In this document: piece by piece, positions 9,679 through 17,550 of the stretch
Layout: every line of letters begins with the position of its first letter
Numbering within the stretch: position 1 is the first letter of the stretch
Assembly (NCBI RefSeq): GCF_007558725.1
Contig: NZ_VLPL01000002.1
Coordinates: 248,001 to 312,000, forward strand
Source: Fluviicola chungangensis
GTDB lineage: Bacteria; Bacteroidota; Bacteroidia; Flavobacteriales_D; Crocinitomicaceae
Reading direction: 5' to 3'
Length of the DNA stretch: 64,000 bases
Made by a program: the position numbers and the translations under genes
The notes under the pieces: model-generated
Database searches by the model: none
Seen by the model: only the letters and a program-made list of their open reading frames with translations
What the model was told of the DNA's origin: nothing

Positions 9679-10891
9679 AGAAGTTGATGTTGTTGTAATT
9701 GGTGCAGGTCCGGCGGGGTCTGTAGCTTCCTCTAAATTAATCAAGGAGGGTTTAAAGGTTTTGGTTTTGGAAAAGATGCAATTCCCCCGGTTTGTTATTG
9801 GTGAAAGCTTATTGCCACACAGCATGGATTATCTGGATGAATTGAACCTTCTTCCGGCGGTGGAAGCTTTGAAGTTCCAGGTCAAAACAGGAGCGTGTTT
9901 TTTCCACGACGGAGAACGCTGTGACTTCCTGTTTGAAAACCAGTTTTCAGATGGGTGGTCTTACACATTCCAGGTGAAACGTGCGGATTTTGATCATGCA
10001 TTGATTAAAGAAGTTGAAAAACAAGGTGCGGAAGTGGAATTCCAGGCGGAGGTAACGGATGTAAAAACCTCTGCTGCCACACAAGTGGTAACTTACCGTG
10101 ATGCAAACGGAGATATTCATGAAGTTCATTGCCGTTTTGTAATGGATGCAAGCGGATACGGACGGGTACTTCCGCAAATGTTTAATCTGGAAGTCCCGGT
10201 TGCAACGCCTCCGCGTGGAGCTGTATTCGCACATTTGGATGATACCAGGAGAACTCCTGAAGACGGAAGAAATATTTTCGTGCATGCCTTCAATGACAAT
10301 ACCGCGTGGATCTGGTCTATTCCTTTTTCGGATGGAACGGCGTCTGTTGGAATTGTAGGAGACAAGGATTTTGTAGAGGAATGTTATGCAGACGGAGGAA
10401 AGCTCTTCAAACAAAAAGTGGCTGAATTCCCCGGGTTGAACGGACGTTACGACGGGGTTGAATTTATGTTCGAACCGCGTTTGATCGTTAATTATGCCGT
10501 GTCAGTGAAGCAGGTTTACGGAGAAGGATATGTTTTATGCGGAAACAGTACCGAATTCCTGGATCCAATCTTCAGTTCGGGAGTAACATTGGCGATTTCT
10601 TCCGGGTATAAAGCCGCAGCGCTGGTTGCAAAGCAATTGAATGGCGAACAGGTTGATTGGGAGAAGGATTACAGTGTAGTTTTGAAAAAGGGAATTGATG
10701 TATTCAGAACATACGTACTTGCATGGTATGAAGGAACATTGGGAGATATTTTCTTCAGTGAAAAGATCGATGAAACGATCAGACAGCAAATTTGTTCTGT
10801 ATTGGCAGGGTATGTTTGGGATGAAACGAACCCGTTCGTAAAAAAACACAGCACATTGGTAAATGCGGTGGCACACATTGTGAAGATGTAA
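9671..10891 (+). CDS. FAD-dependent halogenase-like / monooxygenase (tryptophan-halogenase superfamily)
   Basis: 406 aa. GxGxxG motif VVIGAGPAGSVAS (8-20), then the GES block FVIGESLLPHS (41-51) shared by flavin-dependent halogenases and related hydroxylases. Two halogenase signatures are visible: Lys72 in FQVKTGACFF, in the position of the lysine that carries the chloramine in phenolic halogenases, and W213-x-W215-x-I217-P218 (the WxWxIP motif). Some flexirubins are chlorinated, so ring chlorination is plausible; ring hydroxylation is the alternative, because relatives with these motifs are not all halogenases. It overlaps the upstream oxidoreductase by 8 nt and is the last plus-strand gene of this block, convergent with the ligase gene. 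Confidence 0.85.
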   Translation: MTKEVDVVVIGAGPAGSVASSKLIKEGLKVLVLEKMQFPRFVIGESLLPHSMDYLDELNLLPAVEALKFQVKTGACFFHDGERCDFLFENQFSDGWSYTFQVKRADFDHALIKEVEKQGAEVEFQAEVTDVKTSAATQVVTYRDANGDIHEVHCRFVMDASGYGRVLPQMFNLEVPVATPPRGAVFAHLDDTRRTPEDGRNIFVHAFNDNTAWIWSIPFSDGTASVGIVGDKDFVEECYADGGKLFKQKVAEFPGLNGRYDGVEFMFEPRLIVNYAVSVKQVYGEGYVLCGNSTEFLDPIFSSGVTLAISSGYKAAALVAKQLNGEQVDWEKDYSVVLKKGIDVFRTYVLAWYEGTLGDIFFSEKIDETIRQQICSVLAGYVWDETNPFVKKHSTLVNAVAHIVKM

Positions 10892-10920
10892 TTGAAACGA
10901 AATCGTTTTGAAAGATACAG

Positions 10921-10949
10921 GTAGGGGTCGGAAAATTTTCCGGCCCTAC
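10921..10949. repeat. imperfect palindrome, copy 1 of a three-copy intergenic family
   Basis: Lies between the convergent genes ending at 10891 and 10955. The arms GTAGGGGTCGGAAAA and TTTTCCGGCCCTAC pair with one bulge or mismatch. It is followed on the plus strand by a T-rich CTCATTTTATTT. Likely a bidirectional terminator. Related copies are at 36551 and 43177. Confidence 0.65.
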
Positions 10950-10954
10950 TCATT

Positions 10955-12196
10955 TTATTTGAAAACGATCTTTTCCGGTTTCCGCATGTGGTTCTTAAAT
11001 ACCTGACTTCTCAGGTAATCTGTTTCCAGGAAAACAAAATGTGGTACCACGCGCAATTTGGCTTTGCAGTCTTCAATAATCTGATTCATCACCGGGGAAT
11101 GTTCGATCCGGTTTTCCAATAAGATCGTAATGGTATCGTGGCCCAAATAATCCTTCGCCACTTCGATTTTATAACAACTGATTTCGGACCTGCTGTCAAA
11201 GATTTCGTAGATCGAAGGAGGGAAAATGGTCGTTCCTTTAAACTTGATCATTTGATTTTTGCGACCTAAAATTGGTCCGATACGCGGAGATGTTCTGCCG
11301 CAACTGCATGGTTCACTATAAATCCGTGCCACATCGCCGGTTTTATAACGGATAAGTGGAGTTCCTTCCGTTTCCAAAGTGGTGATCACAATTTCACCTT
11401 TTTCGCCGTGAGATACAGCATTTCCGTCATCGTCCAGCACTTCCAGGTAAATAAGGTCTTCGTTCAGATGACCGCCCTGATGAGCGGTACATTCCGTAAA
11501 AGCGGCTCCCATTTCCGTTGAAGCGTAAGTAGAGAACAATTCTATGTTCCAATCGGCATGAATGCGTCTGGCAAGTACATTTTCGGAAAGATCCTCCTCC
11601 CGGATAGGTTCGCCGATGCAAATCGCAGCGCGGACAGAAGTCTGGTTGACGTCAATGCCGTTTTGTTTTGCATAGTCAATGAGGTTCACTAAAAAGCTCG
11701 GCACTGCTATCAAAATAGTCGGTTTGTTCTCCAGGATCGAATTCCATTGTAAGGCCGGTACTCCGGGACCAATGCGGATCATTCCTGCATTTAATTCCTG
11801 AACGCCCAGGTAATAAGCCAAACCAGCCATGAATTGCTTGTCGATGGTAGTCATCAGCTGGAATAAATCTCCCGCTTTTGCTCCTGTCAGTTCAAATGAT
11901 TCCTTTTCGTTTTTTGCCAAACGGCGCAAATCGTTCTTGGTAAGATAAATGGTCACCGGTTTGCCCGAAGTGCCCGAAGTGGTTACATATTCTGCAATTT
12001 GATCGGAAGGGACACATAAAAAATCGCGGTTGTTTTGCGACAAATCTTCTTTAGTGGTAAAGGGAAGCGCTCGAAAACTTTTTGTGGTTAACTCCTCAAA
12101 CGGACGTGTTGAGAAATGCTTTTGATAAAATGGAGCATGTTTTGCTGCGTAATGAATCGCATTCACAACTTGCTCTGGTATCGGGCTATTTTCCAT
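10955..12196 (-). CDS. PaaK-family acyl/aryl-CoA (or ACP) ligase of pigment cluster
   Basis: 413 aa, matching the size of phenylacetate-CoA ligase-family adenylating enzymes. ATP-binding loop TTSGTSGKPVTIYL (about 91-104), the YASTEMG motif near the adenylate site, ETEGTPLIRYKTGDVARI with the conserved RYxTGD, and a C-terminal domain. The family forms an acyl-adenylate and passes it to CoA or a carrier protein. With a tyrosine ammonia-lyase in the same cluster, the natural substrate would be 4-coumarate, primed onto the pigment carrier protein. Its ATG lies inside the 3' end of the upstream hydrolase gene (11-nt overlap), so the two are translationally coupled. Four Cys/His in the CSCGRTSPR region are common in this family. 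Confidence 0.87.
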   Translation of the reverse strand: MENSPIPEQVVNAIHYAAKHAPFYQKHFSTRPFEELTTKSFRALPFTTKEDLSQNNRDFLCVPSDQIAEYVTTSGTSGKPVTIYLTKNDLRRLAKNEKESFELTGAKAGDLFQLMTTIDKQFMAGLAYYLGVQELNAGMIRIGPGVPALQWNSILENKPTILIAVPSFLVNLIDYAKQNGIDVNQTSVRAAICIGEPIREEDLSENVLARRIHADWNIELFSTYASTEMGAAFTECTAHQGGHLNEDLIYLEVLDDDGNAVSHGEKGEIVITTLETEGTPLIRYKTGDVARIYSEPCSCGRTSPRIGPILGRKNQMIKFKGTTIFPPSIYEIFDSRSEISCYKIEVAKDYLGHDTITILLENRIEHSPVMNQIIEDCKAKLRVVPHFVFLETDYLRSQVFKNHMRKPEKIVFK

Positions 12197-13877
12197 TTTT
12201 TCGACATGCTTTAATCAGATTTCGCAATTCTTCTTCGATTTGAGGCGAAGCGACCCGTTTGGTGAGTGCCACCTGATAAAAATGGACGGCTCTGTTGAAT
12301 TGTTTTTTCTTTTGGAAGTATTTTCCTAATTGTTCATAAGTGACATAAGACTCCGAATTGTTTGCAACAAATTCAGCGACCTCTTTTGGAGAGAGAGCCA
12401 GGTTCTGATCGAACATCAAATAAGCTGAGATTTGCTGTTTCACCGTTTTGAATGCTTTGAATTTTCGGTATGCGTCAGAGGTGAGGAAAGCGTCTTGCGG
12501 AATGGTGTCAACCAGTTGGATGTGTTTCGTTTGGAATGTTTTCGTCAGATCATACCCCAGGAAGGTTCCCAGTTGGTAATCCGAACTGGAAACAAAGTAC
12601 ATCCTGCTTTCAGGTTGCATGACAACACTGTGATGGGCTTGTAATTGATTGATTGCTCTCGGATTTCCCATTCCAAGCGTATCTGCGAACTTCCCGTCTA
12701 ATGAGCCATACTGATCTCTCAGGATAGAAGCAGCATCGTATTTATTCAATGTCCGTGATCCTCCCAATAAATGGTTCATACGGTCGAAACGGTATTTGGA
12801 ATCACTTTGAGCAATATTCTTTTCGTTTACTTTGTCTTTTTTGAAAACAGCTGACTGATAATGATTTGCGCAAACCAGCACATCTGTTTTGCTCTCATAC
12901 ACGCCCATTTTCTTAGGCGATTTTTCAATCAACACGGCTTTTCCGTCGGCTGCTGAAGAGACCATCAAGGTTTCGGAGACAAAGGTGTGCCGTTTTTTGG
13001 CAATGGTTATTGCTTCATCGATGTTCTTTGCATATTGAAGAATTTCACGTGCAAGCAGGGAAATAGGCATTTTGGAACTCGTCGGTAAATCCGATTTGGA
13101 TGCATTGATGGTCACTGTAAGACCTTTTTCATTCATTCCCGATGCCACACCGGTGAATCCTGCCCAGGAATACGACGTGAATTTGTATCCTTTGCTCGGA
13201 TTGACAAAAATGATCAGTTTATTCTTCGCAAAATCGTCGCCTACATAGAAATCAAAGTTTCTTCCGACTAATAATTCCTCGTTTTCACTTTTTTGCCCTT
13301 TTACGACAAAAGAGGTACAACCCACCACGCTGTAGTCATTCAAAGCATGACCGATATCGTGTGCAGCGTGATAATTTAGAATGCGGGTGTATTTTGAAGC
13401 GATGTAATCGTAACGATCAGAGAATGCCAATGAGATCCCGTAAATCTCCTGCTGGTTTTCAAGTGGAATATTTTCCGGCAGATCGCTGTTGAAGAATCCG
13501 ACCATCAGTTTAATGACATGTCTCCACAATTTATTCGGCAGAAAATGATTGATTTGCCCGACAAATATATCCTCTTGTTCCTGGACCAGTTCTTTGGCGA
13601 GTTTTCCATAGATAACACCTCTTTCATAAGGTTCGCCCTCCAGGTACATTTCCCATACACCGTATTGGTTCTTTTTTAGGTACGAGTTCCCCAATACATA
13701 ATGGTCTTTCCCAACCTGTTTTCGTTCTCCTATGTGAATATCAGGAACCTCCGGAGTATCGATTTGGGCATTGAACAAAACGATTGTGAACAACACAAAA
13801 ACAAAGGCGAAAAGAATTTCCGTCGGGATCCAAATAAGACGGAATAGGTATTTTAAAACGGTTTTGATCACGCGCAT
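12186..13877 (-). CDS. C45-type autoproteolytic acyltransferase/hydrolase with N-terminal membrane anchor
   Basis: 563 aa. An N-terminal hydrophobic segment (about 14-36) probably anchors it with the rest in the periplasm. The core resembles the penicillin-acyltransferase/C45 Ntn-hydrolase family: the presumed nucleophile is Cys187 in VVGCTSF, followed by GRNFDF (205-210) and a SYSWAGFTGV block. In Ntn hydrolases the chain is cut before the Cys to free its amino group, so residues 1-186 would be a propeptide; this is inferred. The C-terminal ~100 residues are helical and could form TPR-like repeats. It is the first gene of a two-gene operon with the ligase. The substrate is unknown; amide or ester cleavage, or acyl transfer onto the pigment, are guesses from context. 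Confidence 0.82.
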   Translation of the reverse strand: MRVIKTVLKYLFRLIWIPTEILFAFVFVLFTIVLFNAQIDTPEVPDIHIGERKQVGKDHYVLGNSYLKKNQYGVWEMYLEGEPYERGVIYGKLAKELVQEQEDIFVGQINHFLPNKLWRHVIKLMVGFFNSDLPENIPLENQQEIYGISLAFSDRYDYIASKYTRILNYHAAHDIGHALNDYSVVGCTSFVVKGQKSENEELLVGRNFDFYVGDDFAKNKLIIFVNPSKGYKFTSYSWAGFTGVASGMNEKGLTVTINASKSDLPTSSKMPISLLAREILQYAKNIDEAITIAKKRHTFVSETLMVSSAADGKAVLIEKSPKKMGVYESKTDVLVCANHYQSAVFKKDKVNEKNIAQSDSKYRFDRMNHLLGGSRTLNKYDAASILRDQYGSLDGKFADTLGMGNPRAINQLQAHHSVVMQPESRMYFVSSSDYQLGTFLGYDLTKTFQTKHIQLVDTIPQDAFLTSDAYRKFKAFKTVKQQISAYLMFDQNLALSPKEVAEFVANNSESYVTYEQLGKYFQKKKQFNRAVHFYQVALTKRVASPQIEEELRNLIKACRKNGK

Positions 13878-13891
13878 TGAATAATTGAGTA

Positions 13892-13899
13892 CAAATATA
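13892..13899 (-). promoter_or_regulatory. putative -7 box for C45 hydrolase/ligase operon
   Basis: Reads TATATTTG on the minus strand, matching TAnnTTTG, 14 nt upstream of the ATG at 13877. Confidence 0.5.
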
Positions 13900-13902
13900 C
13901 GC

Positions 13903-13910
13903 TATTTTTG
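13903..13910 (+). promoter_or_regulatory. putative -7 box for phosphopantetheinyl transferase gene
   Basis: TATTTTTG matches TAnnTTTG, 34 nt before the ATG at 13945. A TTG at 13877-13879 gives a 23-nt spacer for a -33 element. It sits 3 nt from the opposing box at 13892-13899. Confidence 0.5.
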
Positions 13911-13944
13911 AGGGGAAATCTCTGTGATTTCAACCCGACAGACG

Positions 13945-14490
13945 ATGATAAGCATTATTAACAATCCGAATTCTACGGTTGCTTATTTCAAGCAGGAAGA
14001 TTACGATCAGCGTATAGCAGACGGAATAAATAAGCGTGCTGTTGAAAAAGGTGGTGTCCAGACCTTGCTGCAGGAATTGGGTTACGATGACTTTGAAATC
14101 GGTTATAAAGCGACTGGTCAGCCATATTTTTTACAAAAACCGGAATTGTTCTTATCCGTATCACATGCCAAAGGATGGTTTGCCCTAAGTGTCGGCTTCG
14201 AACCTGTTGGAATCGATATTCAGACCTTTTCATCCAGGTTGAAACAGGGCCAGGATTATTTTCGGAATGAACGTGAACTTCCGTTTTCCGAAGATGAGCA
14301 TGCACTTCATTTGATTTGGGGAGCGAAAGAAGCGTTTTATAAATTGAAAGAAGGTCAGATCCCGGATTTGAAAGAAGAAGTCACGCTTATCAGTATTTCA
14401 GCAGATGAATTGGTGATTGATTTTGAATCGGAAAAGGTTCAATTGAGTTACCGGCTTCTTGAAAATGCATTTCTTGTTTTCACCTGTTGA
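13945..14490 (+). CDS. 4'-phosphopantetheinyl transferase superfamily protein
   Basis: 181 aa from ATG at 13945; an in-frame GTG at 13924 would add 7 residues but lies very near the predicted transcription start. Motifs of Sfp/AcpS-type enzymes are present in order: LSVSHAKGWFAL (His74), PVGIDIQ with metal-binding Asp91, and WGAKEAFYKL with Lys128/Glu129. The enzyme transfers phosphopantetheine from CoA to a serine of a carrier protein. At the border of the pigment cluster it most likely activates the cluster's acyl carrier proteins, which lie outside the window. It is transcribed divergently from the hydrolase/ligase operon. Confidence 0.9.
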   Translation: MISIINNPNSTVAYFKQEDYDQRIADGINKRAVEKGGVQTLLQELGYDDFEIGYKATGQPYFLQKPELFLSVSHAKGWFALSVGFEPVGIDIQTFSSRLKQGQDYFRNERELPFSEDEHALHLIWGAKEAFYKLKEGQIPDLKEEVTLISISADELVIDFESEKVQLSYRLLENAFLVFTC

Positions 14491-14493
14491 AAA

Positions 14494-14520
14494 AATCCGG
14501 TACACCGGATTCCCCTTTTT
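14494..14520 (+). terminator. intrinsic terminator after phosphopantetheinyl transferase
   Basis: AATCCGG-TACA-CCGGATT stem-loop starting 4 nt after the stop codon, followed by CCCC and a T run (14516-14520). Confidence 0.7.
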
Positions 14521-14569
14521 CTGTTAATTGATTAATAATGATAAATTTGCTGCATTAATAATACTACCT

Positions 14570-14803
14570 ATGAAAAAATTATCTGTTGGAATCCTGTTTG
14601 TTGTGATCCTGGCTTCTTGCAAGAAAGATCACGAATGTTATTGCGAGTACTATACAAATGGTTCAATGCAAACAACGAATACCTTTACTTTCAATGAAAC
14701 GAAAGCCAAAGCCAAGAAGAAGTGTGATGACTTGAATTCCGAAGGAAGTTTCGCGTATGGGGGAATGTCGGTTTATAATGAAACAAAATGTAGTTTGAAA
14801 TAG
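14570..14803 (+). CDS. small lipoprotein, function unknown
   Basis: 77 aa. The ATG at 14570 gives a clean lipoprotein signal: MKKLSVGILFVVILASCKK, with the lipobox LASC and acylated Cys17. The mature part is about 60 residues with four further cysteines, suggesting disulfides in the periplasm or at the surface. No family is recognised. An upstream in-frame extension to 14528 lacks signal-peptide logic and is rejected. A strong terminator follows. Confidence 0.8.
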   Translation: MKKLSVGILFVVILASCKKDHECYCEYYTNGSMQTTNTFTFNETKAKAKKKCDDLNSEGSFAYGGMSVYNETKCSLK

Positions 14804-14825
14804 TTTTTTGAATACTTTTGAGTAA

Positions 14826-14854
14826 GCTGTTCGCTACGGCGAATGGCTTTTTTT
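14826..14854 (+). terminator. intrinsic terminator with UACG tetraloop
   Basis: GCTGTTCGC-TACG-GCGAATGGC forms a 9-bp stem with two G-U pairs, closed by a C(UACG)G loop of the stable UNCG class, followed by seven T. It ends the lipoprotein transcript. Confidence 0.85.
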
Positions 14855-14863
14855 GTTTTGATT

Positions 14864-15526
14864 ATGAAGAATTTGATTCTATCTCTTGGCCTTGTTTCGT
14901 CTCTTGGTTCCTGGGCACAGGTGTTCCATGTGTCCGATACTTCGGCTTTGTTGGTGAAAACAACGACTCAATCTCCTGCCCATTGGTATATTGAGGTGTT
15001 TTCGGATTGCCCCGTAGACACAACTCTCCGATGGAAAGCAACTCATTTTGACAATATTCCCGCGGAATGGGAAATTTTAATGGATGATCAAACGGTTTTC
15101 CATCCCAATGTGCAGGTAGGTGATAGTGCTGATTTTGCATTGTTGGCGAATCAGTCGTTTGCAACGAAGCTTATTATCGGAGCGATGCTGAATGGAACGC
15201 CCGGACATGGAATTTGTTACTTTGATGTTTATGATCCATACAATCCGGCTATTGTTCAGACGATCAGCTACGAATTTATTGTTACCCCTTCAACAAATGG
15301 ACTTACGGATCTGAAAGACGATTCTTTTCTGGAATGGAAAGAAGGAGTTTTGAAAGTAAGGGATGGGAGGGAAGCAGATTTTGAGGTTTTGGATCTGTCC
15401 GGAAAGTGGCTGATAAAAAACGAACGAATAAATCAGTTGAAGGTGTCTGATCTGCCAAAAAATCAACAGTTAATTATTAAAGTAACACTTGAAAATAAAC
15501 AAGCAATCATTAAGATTTACAATTGA
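14864..15526 (+). CDS. secreted protein with T9SS C-terminal sorting domain
   Basis: 220 aa from the ATG at 14864, which begins a signal peptide (MKNLILSLGLVSSLGSWAQ). An alternative start 21 nt upstream lies in the terminator's T run. The middle region, about residues 20-145, looks like a beta-sandwich of unknown role. The last ~70 residues (EWKEGVLKVRDG, FEVLDLSGKWL, IIKVTLENK, IIKIYN) have the pattern of a type A T9SS sorting domain, used by Bacteroidetes for transport over the outer membrane. The gene is convergent with the dehydrogenase gene, with only 9 nt between stops. Confidence 0.82.
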   Translation: MKNLILSLGLVSSLGSWAQVFHVSDTSALLVKTTTQSPAHWYIEVFSDCPVDTTLRWKATHFDNIPAEWEILMDDQTVFHPNVQVGDSADFALLANQSFATKLIIGAMLNGTPGHGICYFDVYDPYNPAIVQTISYEFIVTPSTNGLTDLKDDSFLEWKEGVLKVRDGREADFEVLDLSGKWLIKNERINQLKVSDLPKNQQLIIKVTLENKQAIIKIYN

Positions 15527-15535
15527 TTGAGTTGG

Positions 15536-16480
15536 TTAATCTTCAATATCCAATATTTTGTCGGCTAAAACAGAACTAAGTTTATAGTAGCTTTCTGTTG
15601 TCCAGCCTCCAACATGCGGGGTCAGCAAAATTCTGTCGGATTCCAGTAAGAATTTCAAGGATTCATGTTGCTCCTCATCAAAGAACTGTTCAAACGAATT
15701 TTTTTCAAATTCATTCACATCAAGACCGGCTGCTATTGTTGTTCCCTTGAGAATAGATTCAATTAATGATTTAGTTTCAACTATTTTTCCACGTGAAAGA
15801 TTCAACAGGTAAATAGGTTTCCCCAAAGCGTCAAAGAACTCCTGGTTGGCGAAAAAGAGCGTTTCCTCATTTTGAGGAATGTGAAAAGAGATGACATCCG
15901 ATTTTCTGAGCAATGCTTCCAGTGTTGCTTCGATCACAAAGTCATCTCCAAAACCTGTTTTGTATTTGTCATAAGCAAGTAAGGTGATGTCGAAACCCCG
16001 TAATTTTTTTGCAAAAGCTTTTCCGTTGTTCCCAAATCCAATAATTCCGACGGTTTTTCCATCCAATTCGACTCCTCTGTTTCCTTCGCGGTCCCAAATT
16101 CCGTTTTTCACATCTCTGTTCGCCGTATGGATTTTGTTCATCATAGATAAAAGCATCCCTAAGGCATGTTCTGCAACAGCGTTTCGATTCCCTTCCGGCG
16201 CGTTGTAAAGCTGAATTCCACGTTCGGCACAGTAGTTTTCGTCAATGTTTTCCATTCCTGCACCCGAACGGGCTATGAATTGAAGGTTGGGAATATGCTG
16301 TAAGAAAGATTCGTCCATGGTGAATCGCGAACGGATCACTAAACCATGAGCATTTGTCAGTAAGCTTTCACACTGTTCTCTTGTCCAGTCATGAGCTTCT
16401 ATACATTCATATTCACCGCTTTGAATAAGTCGTTCGGAAAGAACCGGATGCACGGTATCAAGAAAGAATACTTTTTTCAT
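15536..16480 (-). CDS. D-2-hydroxyacid dehydrogenase (phosphoglycerate dehydrogenase-like)
   Basis: 314 aa, the usual length for a short SerA/D-isomer-specific dehydrogenase without an ACT domain. NAD-binding motif VGIIGFGNNGKAFAKKL (about 144-160), catalytic Arg in LNLSRGKIVE, the Glu-bearing region near GLDVNEFE, and catalytic His in LLTPHVGGWT. The family interconverts 2-oxo and D-2-hydroxy acids with NAD(H). It could serve as 3-phosphoglycerate dehydrogenase of serine synthesis, but no serC is adjacent, so the substrate is uncertain. A TACTTTCG box (variant of TAnnTTTG) lies just upstream on the minus strand. Confidence 0.88.
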   Translation of the reverse strand: MKKVFFLDTVHPVLSERLIQSGEYECIEAHDWTREQCESLLTNAHGLVIRSRFTMDESFLQHIPNLQFIARSGAGMENIDENYCAERGIQLYNAPEGNRNAVAEHALGMLLSMMNKIHTANRDVKNGIWDREGNRGVELDGKTVGIIGFGNNGKAFAKKLRGFDITLLAYDKYKTGFGDDFVIEATLEALLRKSDVISFHIPQNEETLFFANQEFFDALGKPIYLLNLSRGKIVETKSLIESILKGTTIAAGLDVNEFEKNSFEQFFDEEQHESLKFLLESDRILLTPHVGGWTTESYYKLSSVLADKILDIED

Positions 16481-16510
16481 GGAATGAATTTAGTACTCCG
16501 AAAGTACCGT

Positions 16511-16756
16511 TTATTCTTTAAACGGTTTGATCACAAACTGTAAAATCAGCTTGATTACCTGTTCGATCAGCGAGAAAGTGTTGCGATTGGATTCCCCGAT
16601 ATAGTCCTGAAGCAGATTGATAGGTTGGAGGTTCTCACCCGTTTTTTCGAGGTTCAGTTTGATTTTCTGTGCATGGATTTCACGTTGTACCTTCAGGATT
16701 TGAAGGTCCAGCTCGATTTCTTCAAAAGAAGAGTATATTTTCTGCTTTCTTTCCAT
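16511..16756 (-). CDS. small protein, third gene of YtxH/holin-like operon
   Basis: 81 aa from ATG at 16756, which overlaps the stop of the upstream gene as TGATG; a TTG one codon earlier is a less likely start. It is rich in Glu, Lys and Gln and predicted helical, with a slightly hydrophobic C-terminal third (VIKLILQFVIKPF) that may touch the membrane. No domain is recognised. Coupled translation with the holin-like gene suggests that the two products work together in the envelope. Confidence 0.75.
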   Translation of the reverse strand: MERKQKIYSSFEEIELDLQILKVQREIHAQKIKLNLEKTGENLQPINLLQDYIGESNRNTFSLIEQVIKLILQFVIKPFKE

Positions 16757-17106
16757 CAATCGTTAAAAAATAGTTTAGAAAATGTCCTTAGAATAGGGCG
16801 TTCAATGAATTTAAGCCGCAGGAAGAGAATTAAAATAACTATGACAAAATAAGCACCTGCAATGATCAAAAAGCCCAGGGCCATGCTGTTCAAAGCGTCT
16901 CCAATGGCCATAGCAGCAGCAATGGAGCCGAAAAGAAAAGCAATCATCAGGAAGAAACCAATCACAAACAGCTTGACAATCGTTCGGGTTGATTTCATAA
17001 CAAACTGAAATCCCCAAAGTTTATAGTATTGAACCGTGCTTTCTACGTAAGCTTTGGTTTCTTCCTGAATCTTTTGAGTGCTTTCTTTTAGTTCTTCGAA
17101 TGCCAT
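16756..17106 (-). CDS. phage holin-superfamily (DUF1469/YqjE-like) membrane protein
   Basis: 116 aa. Two hydrophobic segments, about residues 38-60 (VKLFVIGFFLMIAFLFGSI) and 70-92, with a charged amphipathic N-terminus, give the layout of the YqjE/holin_E-like superfamily found in stress-linked envelope operons. It starts 1 nt after the YtxH-like gene's stop codon and ends overlapping the next ATG. A role in membrane stress is known only loosely for relatives; lysis is not implied. Confidence 0.8.
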   Translation of the reverse strand: MAFEELKESTQKIQEETKAYVESTVQYYKLWGFQFVMKSTRTIVKLFVIGFFLMIAFLFGSIAAAMAIGDALNSMALGFLIIAGAYFVIVILILFLRLKFIERPILRTFSKLFFND

Positions 17107-17107
17107 C

Positions 17108-17428
17108 TTATTTAGCTGTTGCTTTTTTTGCCGATCCTTTCAAAAGTTCTAATTTTTCTTCTAAAAGTGAAATTAATTCATCTTTTTCATGGAGTCCGCT
17201 TGAAATGGCCTGATCCAGAAACTCTCCCACATCTTCTCCTTTACGATGAAGCAAGTGAGCTAATTCATGGTATTTGTCCAATAGGTTATCCGTTCCCTTG
17301 CCTAAATTATCTTTCAATTTTTGGCGTGTTACAGATCCTTTATCAGGTGCAAGTAAAATTCCGATACCTGCACCAACCACAGCACCTGCAAGAAGCGCGA
17401 CGATAATATTTCCTGTGTTACTTGACAT
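17108..17428 (-). CDS. YtxH domain-containing protein
   Basis: 106 aa. N-terminal glycine-rich transmembrane stretch IIVALLAGAVVGAGIGILLAPDKG (about 8-31), whose GAGIGILLAPxxG end is the hallmark of YtxH/gas-vesicle-associated stress proteins. A charged helical tail follows. First gene of a three-gene minus-strand operon. Relatives are general-stress proteins; the biochemical function is unknown. Confidence 0.87.
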   Translation of the reverse strand: MSSNTGNIIVALLAGAVVGAGIGILLAPDKGSVTRQKLKDNLGKGTDNLLDKYHELAHLLHRKGEDVGEFLDQAISSGLHEKDELISLLEEKLELLKGSAKKATAK

Positions 17429-17550
17429 GATACATTGTTTTTATGTGTTCCTAATAAATGTAACCAAAAAATCCTGCTATTTGAAAAGAAGCGCGATCTT
17501 TTAACGTTAATTTTCATAATCATGCAAATAACATCCAACCGGCTTTGCAT

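Noticed and set aside
16756-17106. Phage holin as a sign of a prophage
   Set aside because: No phage structural or lysis genes are near; the YtxH partner points to a cellular stress operon.
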